NCBI RefSeq assembly: GCF_934561205.1
Contig: NZ_CAKTFU010000008.1
Location: forward strand, 1 to 64,000
Reading direction: 5' to 3'
Length of the DNA stretch: 64,000 nt
DNA from: an uncultured Gemmiger sp.
GTDB taxonomy: Bacteria; Bacillota; Clostridia; Oscillospirales; Ruminococcaceae
Positions 21,755 to 29,816 of the stretch are shown here, one piece after another; within the stretch, counting starts at the first letter, position 1, and every line of letters begins with the position of its first letter. A model generated the notes under the pieces. It did not search any database. It was given only the letters and a program-made list of their open reading frames with translations, and was not told where the DNA came from. Position numbers and translations under genes: made by a program.

Positions 21755-22888
21755 ATGAAATTTACCGATGAACAAAAGAAAGTCATCGTTGCTCGCCGCG
21801 AAAAGGGAGAATCCGTCCGTTCACTTTGCTCTGAGTTCAATATTCCGCGCAGCACACTTTATCGCTGGTGCAAAAGCCATAAAACGAATACCATCGCCAA
21901 CGGCATACCTTTCACAGCGAGAGAAATCAATCAAATGCAGAATCGCATTGTAAAGCTGAACAATATAATTGCAATCCTCAAAACTGTAAATTGTACCGTA
22001 TCCGCACCACTGCGAGAACGCCTGGTTGCTTTAGAGTCATTATATGGTCAATATGATGTTCACACATTGTGCGAAGCGCTAAATGTTGACCGCGGCACTT
22101 TTTACAACCATATCCTCAGAAACAAACGCGAGAATGCTTGGTTTGCCAAGCGGCATGAGAAATATCGCCATATTGTGCAGGAAGTCTTTGACGAGTACCA
22201 CCAGATTCTCGGCGCGGAGAAGATTCGTGCCGTTCTTGTAGAACGCGGTCATCAGGTAAGCACCAAATTTATCGCATCCATTATGCACGAGTGCGGTCTA
22301 TCCAGCGTCAGGACCACTGCGAGAAGCGATTATCTTCGGCTGAATGCTTTAGAAACTCCGAAGAATAGAATTAGGCAAAGCTTTACAGCGCATTCTCCCA
22401 ACCAGATTTGGGTCAGTGATGTTACATGCTTTAAAATCAAAGACAAATATTACTATATATGTGTGATTCTCGACCTATTTTCCCGCAAGGTCGTCGCCCA
22501 TACAATTTCCAAGAAAAACAGCACCCGTCTTGTGACGTCAGCCTTCAAACAAGCCACTATCGAGCGTGGTCGTTCCCACAACCTCGTTTTTCACAGTGAT
22601 CGCGGCTCTCAGTACCTATCGCACACATTCCAGCAGCTCCTACAAGAATATGGAGTAAAGCAATCCGTTTCCGCGCCAGGACATCCGCATGACAATGCTG
22701 TGGCTGAATCTTTCTTTGCATCCTTAAAGCGAGAAAACCTCTACCGCAAGGAATATAAATCCGAGAACACATTTCGAACGGGCGTTGCAGAATACATACA
22801 ATTTTATAACGAAAAACGCCCTCATAAGCTTTTAAAGAACCGCACTCCCTGCCAATTTGAGAAAATCTACTTTTCAAATGAGACATAG
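21755..22888 (+). CDS. IS3-family transposase (single ORF, IS150-like)
   Basis: The start at 21755 (MKFTDEQKKVIVARR) follows AAAGGAG. An N-terminal HTH (residues about 5-45, SEFNIPRSTLYRW) and an HTH_21-like middle (about 130-190) precede an rve integrase core with Asp in IWVSDVTCFK, Asp in VFHSDRGSQYLS and Glu in DNAVAESFFASLK. This is complete DDE architecture in one 377-aa frame, whereas most IS3 elements use two overlapping frames. Clear terminal inverted repeats were not identified, so element ends are not assigned. Confidence 0.88.
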   Translation: MKFTDEQKKVIVARREKGESVRSLCSEFNIPRSTLYRWCKSHKTNTIANGIPFTAREINQMQNRIVKLNNIIAILKTVNCTVSAPLRERLVALESLYGQYDVHTLCEALNVDRGTFYNHILRNKRENAWFAKRHEKYRHIVQEVFDEYHQILGAEKIRAVLVERGHQVSTKFIASIMHECGLSSVRTTARSDYLRLNALETPKNRIRQSFTAHSPNQIWVSDVTCFKIKDKYYYICVILDLFSRKVVAHTISKKNSTRLVTSAFKQATIERGRSHNLVFHSDRGSQYLSHTFQQLLQEYGVKQSVSAPGHPHDNAVAESFFASLKRENLYRKEYKSENTFRTGVAEYIQFYNEKRPHKLLKNRTPCQFEKIYFSNET

Positions 22889-22975
22889 CCGTTCATATCG
22901 CGTTATTTCAGAATTTCACTTCTGTATTTTCGCAGTTTCACTTTTTCATGTCTCACTTCCGGGTAAGACAGAAAA

Positions 22976-23063
22976 ATCCGCAAAGCCCATCGCATCAAGG
23001 CTTTGCGGATATAAAAAAGCCCACGCAACAGGCTGTCTCAACAAGCAGTTCACATTGCGTGGG
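22976..23063 (-). terminator. Tandem terminators of the tRNA-Gln/tRNA-Pro transcript
   Basis: Reading the minus strand from tRNA-Pro, TTGCGTGGG/CCCACGCAA arms (23020-23063) are followed by a T-run. A second hairpin (ATCCGCAAAGCC with GGCTTTGCGGAT, 22976-23010) is then followed by another T-run. Confidence 0.75.
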
Positions 23064-23073
23064 GTCTTTCATA

Positions 23074-23149
23074 TGGTCGGAGTGACGGGATTCGAACCCA
23101 CGGCCTCTTGGTCCCGAACCAAGCGCGCTACCAACTGCGCTACACCCCG
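23074..23149 (-). tRNA. tRNA-Pro (CGG)
   Basis: A full cloverleaf on the minus strand: acceptor CGGGGTG with CACTCCG (one G-T), anticodon stem CTTGG/CCAAG with loop TTCGGGA (anticodon CGG), T-loop TTCGAATC and encoded CCA at 23074-23076. Confidence 0.96.
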
Positions 23150-23186
23150 TAATAAAAAATCGCAGCAGAGTTTATCTACTGCGAAG

Positions 23187-23260
23187 TGGTTGGGGATGAG
23201 AGGATCGAACTCCCACAGGCGGAGTCAGAGTCCGCTGCACTACCATTATGCGAATCCCCA
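23187..23260 (-). tRNA. tRNA-Gln (CTG)
   Basis: Acceptor TGGGGAT pairs with ATCCCCA; anticodon stem GCGGA/TCCGC encloses loop CTCTGAC with anticodon CTG. CCA is encoded at 23187-23189. It is upstream of tRNA-Pro on the same strand, 37 bp apart, from a shared promoter. Confidence 0.95.
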
Positions 23261-23304
23261 TTGGGCTTTGTTGTGGGCTGTTGTGTTGCCCTCAACGCTT
23301 TAAT

Positions 23305-23333
23305 ATTATAACCGCCAAAAGCCCATTTGTCAA
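23305..23333 (-). promoter_or_regulatory. Consensus promoter of the tRNA-Gln/tRNA-Pro unit
   Basis: On the minus strand TTGACA and TATAAT are exactly consensus with 17 bp between them, about 45 bp before tRNA-Gln. Confidence 0.9.
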
Positions 23334-23392
23334 CACTTTTTTCGCATTTTTTTGAAAAAAGTTAAAGTTATTTCGTTTTGCACGCTGTGCCG

Positions 23393-24391
23393 TTATTCCG
23401 CAGGCAAATTCGGTCGATCCTGGTCGCCGTCCGCCTTGAACATCACAAAGTTGTCCGGCTTGTTGGTAAAATAGTAATACTCGGTATTTTCGCGCAGCGG
23501 CGGGGTCAGGTAGTTGGGTATGATCTGCCCGTCATCGGGCAGGCGCTCCACAAAGCCCGCAGTGCGCCATACGGCGGCCGGAATGCCCGCATTATAGCAG
23601 TCCATATACTCGGCCTTCTCGCGGTGCAGAATGGCGTCCAGCGCCGCGCCTATGCGGGGCAGCACGGCGTCCTCGCCCACAAAGTCGACCAGACGTACCA
23701 CGGGCACGCAGCCTGTGTCCTGTGCGCTTACCGTGCGGGTCACGGCGTAGGCCAGCAGACGGCCGTCCTCGCGCGCGGCCCAGACATCATATTGAAAGTG
23801 CGGGTAATGGAAATACCGCCGCCGCATATACCAGGTATCTTTGCGGGGGGTGTAGGGCGTGAGCGGCATACCCAACGCGAACAGTTCATCGACGGTCTCG
23901 ACCTTTTCCAGCCCCAGATCGCGCCGCACGGGCAGGATATCCGCCCTGTGCAGCACAGCCAGGCTGTACTCGGCCTTGGAGGCCAGCCGATAATAGTGCG
24001 GCAGACGCTCGGCCTGCCAGCCCAAAAAGCGGTAGAAGGCGCATGTCTTGGGGCGTATGTTGTTGCAGGCCACGACCTCGGCCCCCGTCAGCTGCGGCAG
24101 GGCATTCATCAGCTCCAGCCCGACGCCGTTGTGACCCTTGGCGGCCACCCAGACGCTGACCCACACATCGTGCCCTGCGGCGTCGGCGCGGATATACCCC
24201 GCCGCGCTCAGATAGCGGCCATCCTGCTCGGCCACAACAAACTGCGGCACACCGTCGCGCCCCGCGTAGTAGTGGCGGTAAAACTCCGGGCGGTTGATGA
24301 GCGGCAGGCGCATATCAAAATTTTGGTTGATAAAGTCAATGACCGCGCGTTCCTCGCCCGCGGCGGCATGACGAAAGACAACATCAGACAA
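23393..24391 (-). CDS. GNAT-family acyltransferase (two-domain)
   Basis: The 332-aa protein looks like two GNAT folds: the first (residues 1-150) has FVVAEQDGRYLSAAGYI and VAAKGHNGVGLELM (acyl-CoA-binding loop), and the second (about 160-300) is less conserved. The C-terminal stretch TNKPDNFVMFKADGDQDRPN resembles acyltransferases found in surface-polysaccharide gene sets, a recollection not checked by search. It overlaps the SDR gene by 8 bp and ends a four-gene unit with MaoC and acyl carrier protein, suggesting it transfers an acyl group made or carried by those proteins. Confidence 0.75.
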   Translation of the reverse strand: MSDVVFRHAAAGEERAVIDFINQNFDMRLPLINRPEFYRHYYAGRDGVPQFVVAEQDGRYLSAAGYIRADAAGHDVWVSVWVAAKGHNGVGLELMNALPQLTGAEVVACNNIRPKTCAFYRFLGWQAERLPHYYRLASKAEYSLAVLHRADILPVRRDLGLEKVETVDELFALGMPLTPYTPRKDTWYMRRRYFHYPHFQYDVWAAREDGRLLAYAVTRTVSAQDTGCVPVVRLVDFVGEDAVLPRIGAALDAILHREKAEYMDCYNAGIPAAVWRTAGFVERLPDDGQIIPNYLTPPLRENTEYYYFTNKPDNFVMFKADGDQDRPNLPAE

Positions 24392-25121
24392 TGGCAGAGC
24401 CTCCTGTGATGGGCAGCGTTACGCCGGTGATAAAGCCGGCCTCCTGCGACAGCAAAAACGCCATGGCGGGCACGACGTCGTCGGGGCGGGCGTTGCGGCC
24501 CATGGGGTTGTCGGCGGCGGCGGCCTGCACGATGAGGTCGGGGGTATCCTTGAGGAAGTTGGTTTCCATCATGCTGGGGGCCACGCAGTTGACGGTGACG
24601 CCGAACTTGGCGTACTCGACCGCCAAACTCTTGACCAGCCCGCCGATGGCGCTTTTGGCCATGACGTAGGCGGCGGTATTCTTGGGCGGGCAGCCGATGG
24701 TGTAGCTGGTCTGGATAAACAGCACACGGCCGAACTTTGCCTTGGCCATGGCGGGCAGAATGGCGCGCAAAATGCGCACGGCGCTGTGGATCTCGATCTC
24801 CATATCCAGATCAAAACGCGCCTGGTCGAACGCCTTGAACTTGGTGTTTACGACCGGCAGCGCGGGCAGATGCACAAAATGGGTGGGTGCGGGGGCGTCC
24901 TGCAGCTGCTGCACAAAGGCGTCCACCTTGGCGCGGTCGGACAGATCGGCGTCATAGGTCTTGATGCGGCCCGCAAACGCAGCACACAGCGCGTCCAGCT
25001 TGGGCAGGTCGCCGCAGCCCTGGGCCAGCACAAGGCTGTCCGGCTCGGCGCGCAGCAGACGTTCGATCAGGGCGCGGCCCACATCGCTGGTGGCGCCGGT
25101 GATGAGATAGGTATATGCCAT
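24384..25121 (-). CDS. SDR oxidoreductase, FabG-like
   Basis: The 245-aa protein has the NAD(P)-binding motif TGATSDVGRAL (residue about 8) and the catalytic pattern Y-x3-K in AAYVMAKSAIGGL (near 152), plus PMGRNARPDDVVPAMAFLLS near the C terminus, typical of 3-oxoacyl-ACP reductases. The usual NNAG motif is replaced by HLPALPV (near 88), so it is a divergent member. It lies 12 bp after the MaoC gene. A beta-ketoacyl reductase role for an ACP-bound substrate is inferred. Confidence 0.85.
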   Translation of the reverse strand: MAYTYLITGATSDVGRALIERLLRAEPDSLVLAQGCGDLPKLDALCAAFAGRIKTYDADLSDRAKVDAFVQQLQDAPAPTHFVHLPALPVVNTKFKAFDQARFDLDMEIEIHSAVRILRAILPAMAKAKFGRVLFIQTSYTIGCPPKNTAAYVMAKSAIGGLVKSLAVEYAKFGVTVNCVAPSMMETNFLKDTPDLIVQAAAADNPMGRNARPDDVVPAMAFLLSQEAGFITGVTLPITGGSAIV

Positions 25122-25133
25122 GGGGAAACCTCC

Positions 25134-25550
25134 TTATTTTGCAAGACCCGCCTTGATGATGCCGCGGGTGACGCGCTTGCCGTCCTGATTGGTGATGACG
25201 GCCTTGATCTCGGCCTCGCTGCCGATTTCACTGACGCCGACCACCGTGCCCTTGACGGTCAGGGTATCACCGATAAAAATCGGCTTGGCAAACTTGCACT
25301 CGACCCCGTGCAGCAGGCAATGCTCGCCGGGCAGGTAGACGCCCGCCAGCGTGGAAAAAAAGCTCGCCCCCAGCATACCGTAGACAACGCGCCCCGAAAA
25401 CCCGCGCTGCTGCGCGTATTCGGCATCCATATGAATGGGCGAAACATCGCCTGTGATCTCGCAGAATTTCTGCATCATCTCGGCGGTGACGGTCACGGTA
25501 AATTCTTCGGTAAGGCCGGGGGTCATTTCGGCCAGGGTGTAGTGGTTCAT
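25134..25550 (-). CDS. MaoC-family hot-dog dehydratase/hydratase
   Basis: The 138-aa protein starts MNHYTLAEMTPGLTEEF after AAGGATG at 25550. It has the MaoC active-site pattern in ITGDVSPIHMDAEYAQ (Asp-x4-His) and GFSGRVVYGMLGASFFS. Enzymes of this type hydrate or dehydrate enoyl/hydroxyacyl thioesters. Between ACP and SDR genes, so the three could process a short acyl-ACP. Confidence 0.88.
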   Translation of the reverse strand: MNHYTLAEMTPGLTEEFTVTVTAEMMQKFCEITGDVSPIHMDAEYAQQRGFSGRVVYGMLGASFFSTLAGVYLPGEHCLLHGVECKFAKPIFIGDTLTVKGTVVGVSEIGSEAEIKAVITNQDGKRVTRGIIKAGLAK

Positions 25551-25610
25551 ACGGGTACATCCTTTATCGTAAAATTTGAAAAAAGGCGGCACAAGGCCGC
25601 CCTTTTGCTA

Positions 25611-25850
25611 TTACACCATGCGGGCCACGAGGTCCAGCAGGTCACCGACATTTTCCAAGCCGCGCACATCGGCCAGCTTGAACTTGATGCCAAACTTTTT
25701 CTCGATGGCGGTCAGCAGGTTGATCTGCTCCAGGCTGTCCCAGTCCTCGATATCGTCAGCGCAGGTGGCGCGGTTGATTTCCAGCGTGTCATCGTCAAAG
25801 TTATCGCGGAAGATATCCTGTACCGCGCTCAAAATTTCCTGTTCGGTCAT
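25611..25850 (-). CDS. Acyl carrier protein
   Basis: The 79-aa acidic protein carries the phosphopantetheine site in EDWDSLEQINLLTAIEKKFG (Ser of DSL, near residue 38). It is typical of specialised, not fatty-acid, ACPs in having DSLEQ and being next to MaoC and SDR genes rather than fab genes. It is the first gene of the unit. Confidence 0.92.
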   Translation of the reverse strand: MTEQEILSAVQDIFRDNFDDDTLEINRATCADDIEDWDSLEQINLLTAIEKKFGIKFKLADVRGLENVGDLLDLVARMV

Positions 25851-25886
25851 AGTGTGACGCTCCTTTATTGGTTTATAGATGCCTAC

Positions 25887-25915
25887 ATTGTAGCATATTT
25901 GGGGCCGACTTGCAA
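25887..25915 (-). promoter_or_regulatory. Promoter of the ACP-MaoC-SDR-GNAT unit
   Basis: On the minus strand TTGCAA and TACAAT are 17 bp apart, about 37 bp upstream of the ACP gene and just after the XpaC-like stop. Confidence 0.7.
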
Positions 25916-25919
25916 GAGT

Positions 25920-27170
25920 TCACAGTTTTTTGAACGGCGTATCGTCGGTCAGGCCGTCGGCGCGCAGCATGTTCTGCATCACGTCGATGTCGGCGCTGAC
26001 ATCCATGGCGTCGTCCTGAAAAAGCTGATCCAGCTGGGTCTCAAAGGCATGCACCAGCATATCCATCGTTTGCTCAATGCGGTGCTTGGATTCGGTGATG
26101 TTCTCCCCTTCCACATTCTGCGCGTCCAGCTCGGCGTAGGTTTTCAGCAGCTTGAGCGAGGTCGGGAGATAATAATCCATAAATTTACGCATCTTGGGCA
26201 GCTTGTCGGGGTCGGCCTTGGCCTGCTCAAAAATTTTGGCGGACACCGCCTCCAGCCGGCTGATCTTGTCGCTCATCACCTCGTCAGGGATGGCGTCATT
26301 GACGGCGCGCAGCTCGTCCAGAATTTGCTGATACTGGTCTTTTTGCTGCTGCACCGTCTTTTTCGGTTTAGGCTTTGCCGTTTTTTCCGGCGGGCGCTCC
26401 TTGATGACAAGGCAGCGACGGCGCATATCCAAAAAGGCGTTGGGGCCGAACAGTCCCTTGTCGATGCAGTTTTCCAGATGCTTGCGGCATTTGTCGTAGC
26501 TGCAGGGAATGGCATCGGCAATGTCCTGAATGTACATATACGGGGCGTCGCCCACGATGTTCTTGATTTTTTTGCGCATACGCGACGTTGTGCGCACATG
26601 GTTGGCGCCCAGCAGGCAGCCCACGCCGCCGCTGAGCGAGACCAGCGCGGGCATGGTGTCCTGAATGAGCCATCTCCAGTAGTAGCCGCCCTCGGTCAGG
26701 GCATCGGGCAGCCAATAAATGCCGTCCGGCAGTGCCACCAGCGCAGCCGCCAGCAGTGCCACACCGACAATGGTAAGCACCCGTGCCAGCCCTGCCTTGT
26801 CGCCTTCGGTCTTGATTACGGGCGTTTTGGCGGGGCGGTCATACACGGCCGCGCGGGTGGGGCGGTTGTACACGGCGGTGTACTCGCGGTGCATTTTGGT
26901 CTGGACTGTGTGGGCTTTTTGCTCAAACCCGCCCAGCTTGCCGTTTTTTATGGCGGCGTTGACGCCGATAAACGCCAGCCCCACCGGCCATGCGCCCACC
27001 ACAAAGGCGCCCACAATGGCCCACCACGGAAACTGAAACGGCGCATCGCCGCGGCGGTATTCGCCCGGGGTCGTGTAGCGGTTCTGGTAGCGGGGGTCAC
27101 TGCCGCTGTATGGCTGGTCAGGGTCGGTATAGAGGGGCTTAGCGGGTTCGTTGGGGTCTTGATATGGCAT
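25920..27170 (-). CDS. XpaC-like membrane protein with winged-helix middle region
   Basis: The 416-aa protein has two hydrophobic segments early (about residues 48-70 and 130-150, with more near 175), a middle part that looks like a small DNA-binding or PCI-like helix bundle (YIQDIADAIPCSYDKCRKHLEN), and a C-terminal XpaC domain (about 270-400: RKFMDYYLPTSLKLLKTYAEL, FETQLDQLFQDDAMDVSADIDVM as landmarks). The same C-terminal pattern appears at 33417-34046. XpaC-type proteins often accompany TelA and envelope-stress genes; exact function is unknown. Confidence 0.75.
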   Translation of the reverse strand: MPYQDPNEPAKPLYTDPDQPYSGSDPRYQNRYTTPGEYRRGDAPFQFPWWAIVGAFVVGAWPVGLAFIGVNAAIKNGKLGGFEQKAHTVQTKMHREYTAVYNRPTRAAVYDRPAKTPVIKTEGDKAGLARVLTIVGVALLAAALVALPDGIYWLPDALTEGGYYWRWLIQDTMPALVSLSGGVGCLLGANHVRTTSRMRKKIKNIVGDAPYMYIQDIADAIPCSYDKCRKHLENCIDKGLFGPNAFLDMRRRCLVIKERPPEKTAKPKPKKTVQQQKDQYQQILDELRAVNDAIPDEVMSDKISRLEAVSAKIFEQAKADPDKLPKMRKFMDYYLPTSLKLLKTYAELDAQNVEGENITESKHRIEQTMDMLVHAFETQLDQLFQDDAMDVSADIDVMQNMLRADGLTDDTPFKKL

Positions 27171-27186
27171 AATGTTTCCTCGATGC

Positions 27187-28356
27187 TTACGGTATATCGT
27201 TCAAAAGTTGTTTTACGTCCTCGCTGAGGTAGTAGGTGCTGCCCTGCTGGTAGGGGTTCTGCTTGCTGTACGGCGTGTGGGTGCACAGGTAACTGACCCA
27301 CTTGTTGTAGCCCGAAACCTTGAGATGCACGCCGTCCGGCTGGGCGTAATCGGCAAGCAAGTAGCCGTTTTCGTCGCTGAATTCGGCGTTCAGATCCAAA
27401 AAGTACATCCCCCGCTCGGCGCACAGGGCGCGGATCTGCTCGTTGATGGGGCGCAGGTGGTCGGGCGTCAGGCCGGGCTTGTCGGCGGCAGCCTCCTGCG
27501 TGGCGGGCAGAATGGACTGCACGAAAAAGCGGGTGTTGGGCAGCGCGGCGGAAAGCTCGTCCAGCATACGGGCGTAGTAGTTGATAAAGCTCTGCTCGCC
27601 GCCGGTTTGCACCAAAGCGTTGGTGCCCAGCAGCAGGTACAGCTTGGCGGGCTGCGCGGCCGTGAGCACGTCCATGGCGACTTCCTCGCCGCGGTCGGGG
27701 CTGGTGACTGTGGTGCGGTTGACGATGGTGTTGGGGCTGATGCTCTTGTAACCGCAAACCAGCGCACCGCCCACGTCAATGCCGTACTCGGCTGCGCAGA
27801 AGCCCTCGGTCAAAGAGTCGCCCAAAAAGGCGGCGTCCGCAAACCACGCGGTGGTCACGCGGCCGAATTCCGGCACCTCTGTGTCGGATTTTTGCGGCGC
27901 GGCGGTGTAGGTGTAGCCGGTCTCGGCCGTTTGGGGCACAGGGCCGACCGCGCCCCAGTTGATGGCCTGCACGTTGCCGCTGCCCTGGTTGCCGCCGTAG
28001 GGCACAGGTGCCACCAGCTGGGCGGAACCGATCTGCGGCGCGGCGGGAATGGCCGTGGGGTCAATGCCCTTGACCGTCTTGGGCAAAAGCAAGGTGATAA
28101 CGCCGGACGCCAGCAGGATGCCCCCCACCGTGCCGACGAAAATCAGCTGACGGCGGCGGCGACGACGCGCACGGGCACGGCGGGCGGCGGCGCGGCGCTG
28201 TTCCGGCGTGGGGGTCGGGCGGCGCGGCGGGGTCGGCTGCGGCGGGGTGACCCACTCCCCCTGCCAATCGGTATTTTGCGGGGGCGGCGCAGGGCGGCGC
28301 GGGGCGCTGCCTTGCATCGGTTGTTTGCGATAGATATTTCGGTTTTCCTGCGGCAC
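27187..28356 (-). CDS. Membrane-anchored SGNH/GDSL hydrolase
   Basis: The 389-aa protein has a Pro/Arg-rich cytosolic start, one TM segment (about residues 72-92, LIFVGTVGGILLASGVITLL) and an extracellular SGNH domain with block I FLGDSLTEGF (near 178), block III-like LLLGTNALV and block V PDGVHLKVSGYN (near 345, Asp-x2-His). The start is GTG at 28356 after AAGGAGGTGA. Such enzymes deacylate cell-surface glycans or lipids. It lies 16 bp before the XpaC-like gene. Confidence 0.85.
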   Translation of the reverse strand: MPQENRNIYRKQPMQGSAPRRPAPPPQNTDWQGEWVTPPQPTPPRRPTPTPEQRRAAARRARARRRRRRQLIFVGTVGGILLASGVITLLLPKTVKGIDPTAIPAAPQIGSAQLVAPVPYGGNQGSGNVQAINWGAVGPVPQTAETGYTYTAAPQKSDTEVPEFGRVTTAWFADAAFLGDSLTEGFCAAEYGIDVGGALVCGYKSISPNTIVNRTTVTSPDRGEEVAMDVLTAAQPAKLYLLLGTNALVQTGGEQSFINYYARMLDELSAALPNTRFFVQSILPATQEAAADKPGLTPDHLRPINEQIRALCAERGMYFLDLNAEFSDENGYLLADYAQPDGVHLKVSGYNKWVSYLCTHTPYSKQNPYQQGSTYYLSEDVKQLLNDIP

Positions 28357-28395
28357 GGCGGGTCACCTCCTTTTTGGCGTTACAGTAAATTATAG

Positions 28396-28991
28396 CACAA
28401 ATGTTCGGGCAAAAACAGTGGGGCAGCAAAGTTTTACCTGCAATTTTTGCAGCGAATTTTTGCAGCAGGTTTTGGTTTTTGCTTCAACCGCAAAGCACCC
28501 ATTTCCGGCAGGTTGTAGGGGCGAGCATTGCTCGCCTGTGGGGTTTGCCCGTTAGGTTGCATTGCCGGAACGGCTGCAACGGGCGGCATATATGCCGCCC
28601 CTACAAACCAACCCGCAAAATTATCATTGCCGTAAAATCGCGGGCGGGGCATACCCCGCCCCTACGGGGTAGTGGTTTTTAATTCGCGGAAATCGCAAGG
28701 CGGCAAGGAGGGGTCAAGACCCCTCCCTACAAACCAGCCATAAGAGAGAATTAAACGGGTAAAAACCAACTTCCGTAAAATTCTTCGGCGGAGCCGTAAG
28801 ACGGGAGCGGGTGGGCGGGGCGTCAAAAAAATGTGTCTTGACGATTTTTTAGCCCCGCCCGTCCGCAACCTTCATCTTTGGGGTCCAGGGGGACGGGTCC
28901 CCCTGGCCGTGCCCCGCGCCTCGGAAGTAGCGGCGCCTTTCTTTGGTACTTTCTTTGGGCGTCCAAAGAAAGTACCACGCATCTTTCCCTT
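28396..28991. repeat. Intergenic repeat cluster (MITE-like element and palindromes)
   Basis: This 0.6-kb gap has no supported gene. It holds a 90-bp element (28515-28604) with terminal inverted repeats GTAGGGGCG/CGCCCCTAC, nearly identical to 58634-58723. A single GC hairpin (about 28640-28668) resembles those near 52201 and 58571. A third unit (28914-28977) carries the palindrome GGTACTTTCTTTGG/CCAAAGAAAGTACC right after the SDR stop codon. Confidence 0.75.
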
Positions 28992-29756
28992 TTACCTATA
29001 CAGCTTCTTTTTCTGCTGCAGGGCGGCAATTTTGATGTACAGCGGCCGCGGCAGGAAACGTCCCGCCGTCATGCCCAAAGCCACGGCGCGGCCCGGCACA
29101 ATGATGGTCTTGTGCTTGCGGATGCCCTGCAGGGCGCAGCGAACGCAGAACTCCGGCGTAATGCCGTGCAGCGCGAACTTGACGTTGGCAACCGAGTTGA
29201 ACTCGGTGTTGACGGGGCCGGGGCACAGGCAGCCGACATAGACGGCGCTGTTCTTGCGGCGCAGCTCCTCGGCCACGGCGCTTGTCAGGCTGACCACATA
29301 CGCCTTGGTAGCGTAGTAGGTGGCCATGTAGGGGCCGGCCGGCATCAGGCCCGCGCAGGAGCCGACGTTCAGCAGCGCACCGTGGCCCTGCCTGCAGAGG
29401 ATGCGCGCCACCTGCTTGGTCAGAATATGCAGCGCGCGCACGTTGACGGAGATCATTTCCAGCTCTTTGTCCAGGTCGGTATCCAGGAACATGCCGCAGT
29501 CGCCGAAGCCCGCATTGTTGATAAACAGGTCAACACGGCGACCCTGCAGCTCCTTGACAAGACGCAGGCACTCGCTTTTTTTGGCAAGATCCGCAGGGAA
29601 GATCTCGCAGGTGGTGGTCAGGCCGGCGCCGAGCTGACGCAGGCGCTCCTCGCGGCGGGCCACCAGCATCAGCTCGTATCCGCGGGCGGAAAGCTGGCGG
29701 GCAAACTCGGCACCGATACCCGAGCTGGCACCCGTGATAACAGCAAATTTAGGCAT
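28992..29756 (-). CDS. SDR-family oxidoreductase
   Basis: The 254-aa protein shows the classical SDR features: TGASSGIGAEFA (residue about 8), NNAGFGD (near 82) and the catalytic Ser and YYATK (Y-x3-K, near 150). Its closest general type is the DltE/YqjQ-like short-chain dehydrogenases of unknown substrate. The start at 29756 follows GAGGAG. A dispersed palindromic element follows the stop. Confidence 0.9.
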   Translation of the reverse strand: MPKFAVITGASSGIGAEFARQLSARGYELMLVARREERLRQLGAGLTTTCEIFPADLAKKSECLRLVKELQGRRVDLFINNAGFGDCGMFLDTDLDKELEMISVNVRALHILTKQVARILCRQGHGALLNVGSCAGLMPAGPYMATYYATKAYVVSLTSAVAEELRRKNSAVYVGCLCPGPVNTEFNSVANVKFALHGITPEFCVRCALQGIRKHKTIIVPGRAVALGMTAGRFLPRPLYIKIAALQQKKKLYR

Positions 29757-29816
29757 GGTATTTTCTCCTCTTTACCAAAATTGCCCCGGAAAGCCGGGGC
29801 ATAGATACAATGTAAA

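Larger units (their letters stand above)
17990..22888. mobile_element. AT-rich accessory island (defence genes, Rpn, IS3 transposase)
   Basis: Base composition drops sharply between the terminator at 17949 and tRNA-Pro at 23074. The content is two candidate defence genes, an Rpn-type nuclease and an IS3-family transposase, all typical of horizontally moved DNA. The right side abuts two tRNA genes and the left side a possible tRNA fragment. No integrase gene or exact flanking repeat was found, so the mode of insertion is unknown. Confidence 0.6.

Noticed and set aside
21570..22975. Terminal inverted repeats of the IS3-type element
   Set aside because: Only short, imperfect matches could be found by eye on the two sides, so the ends are not assigned.
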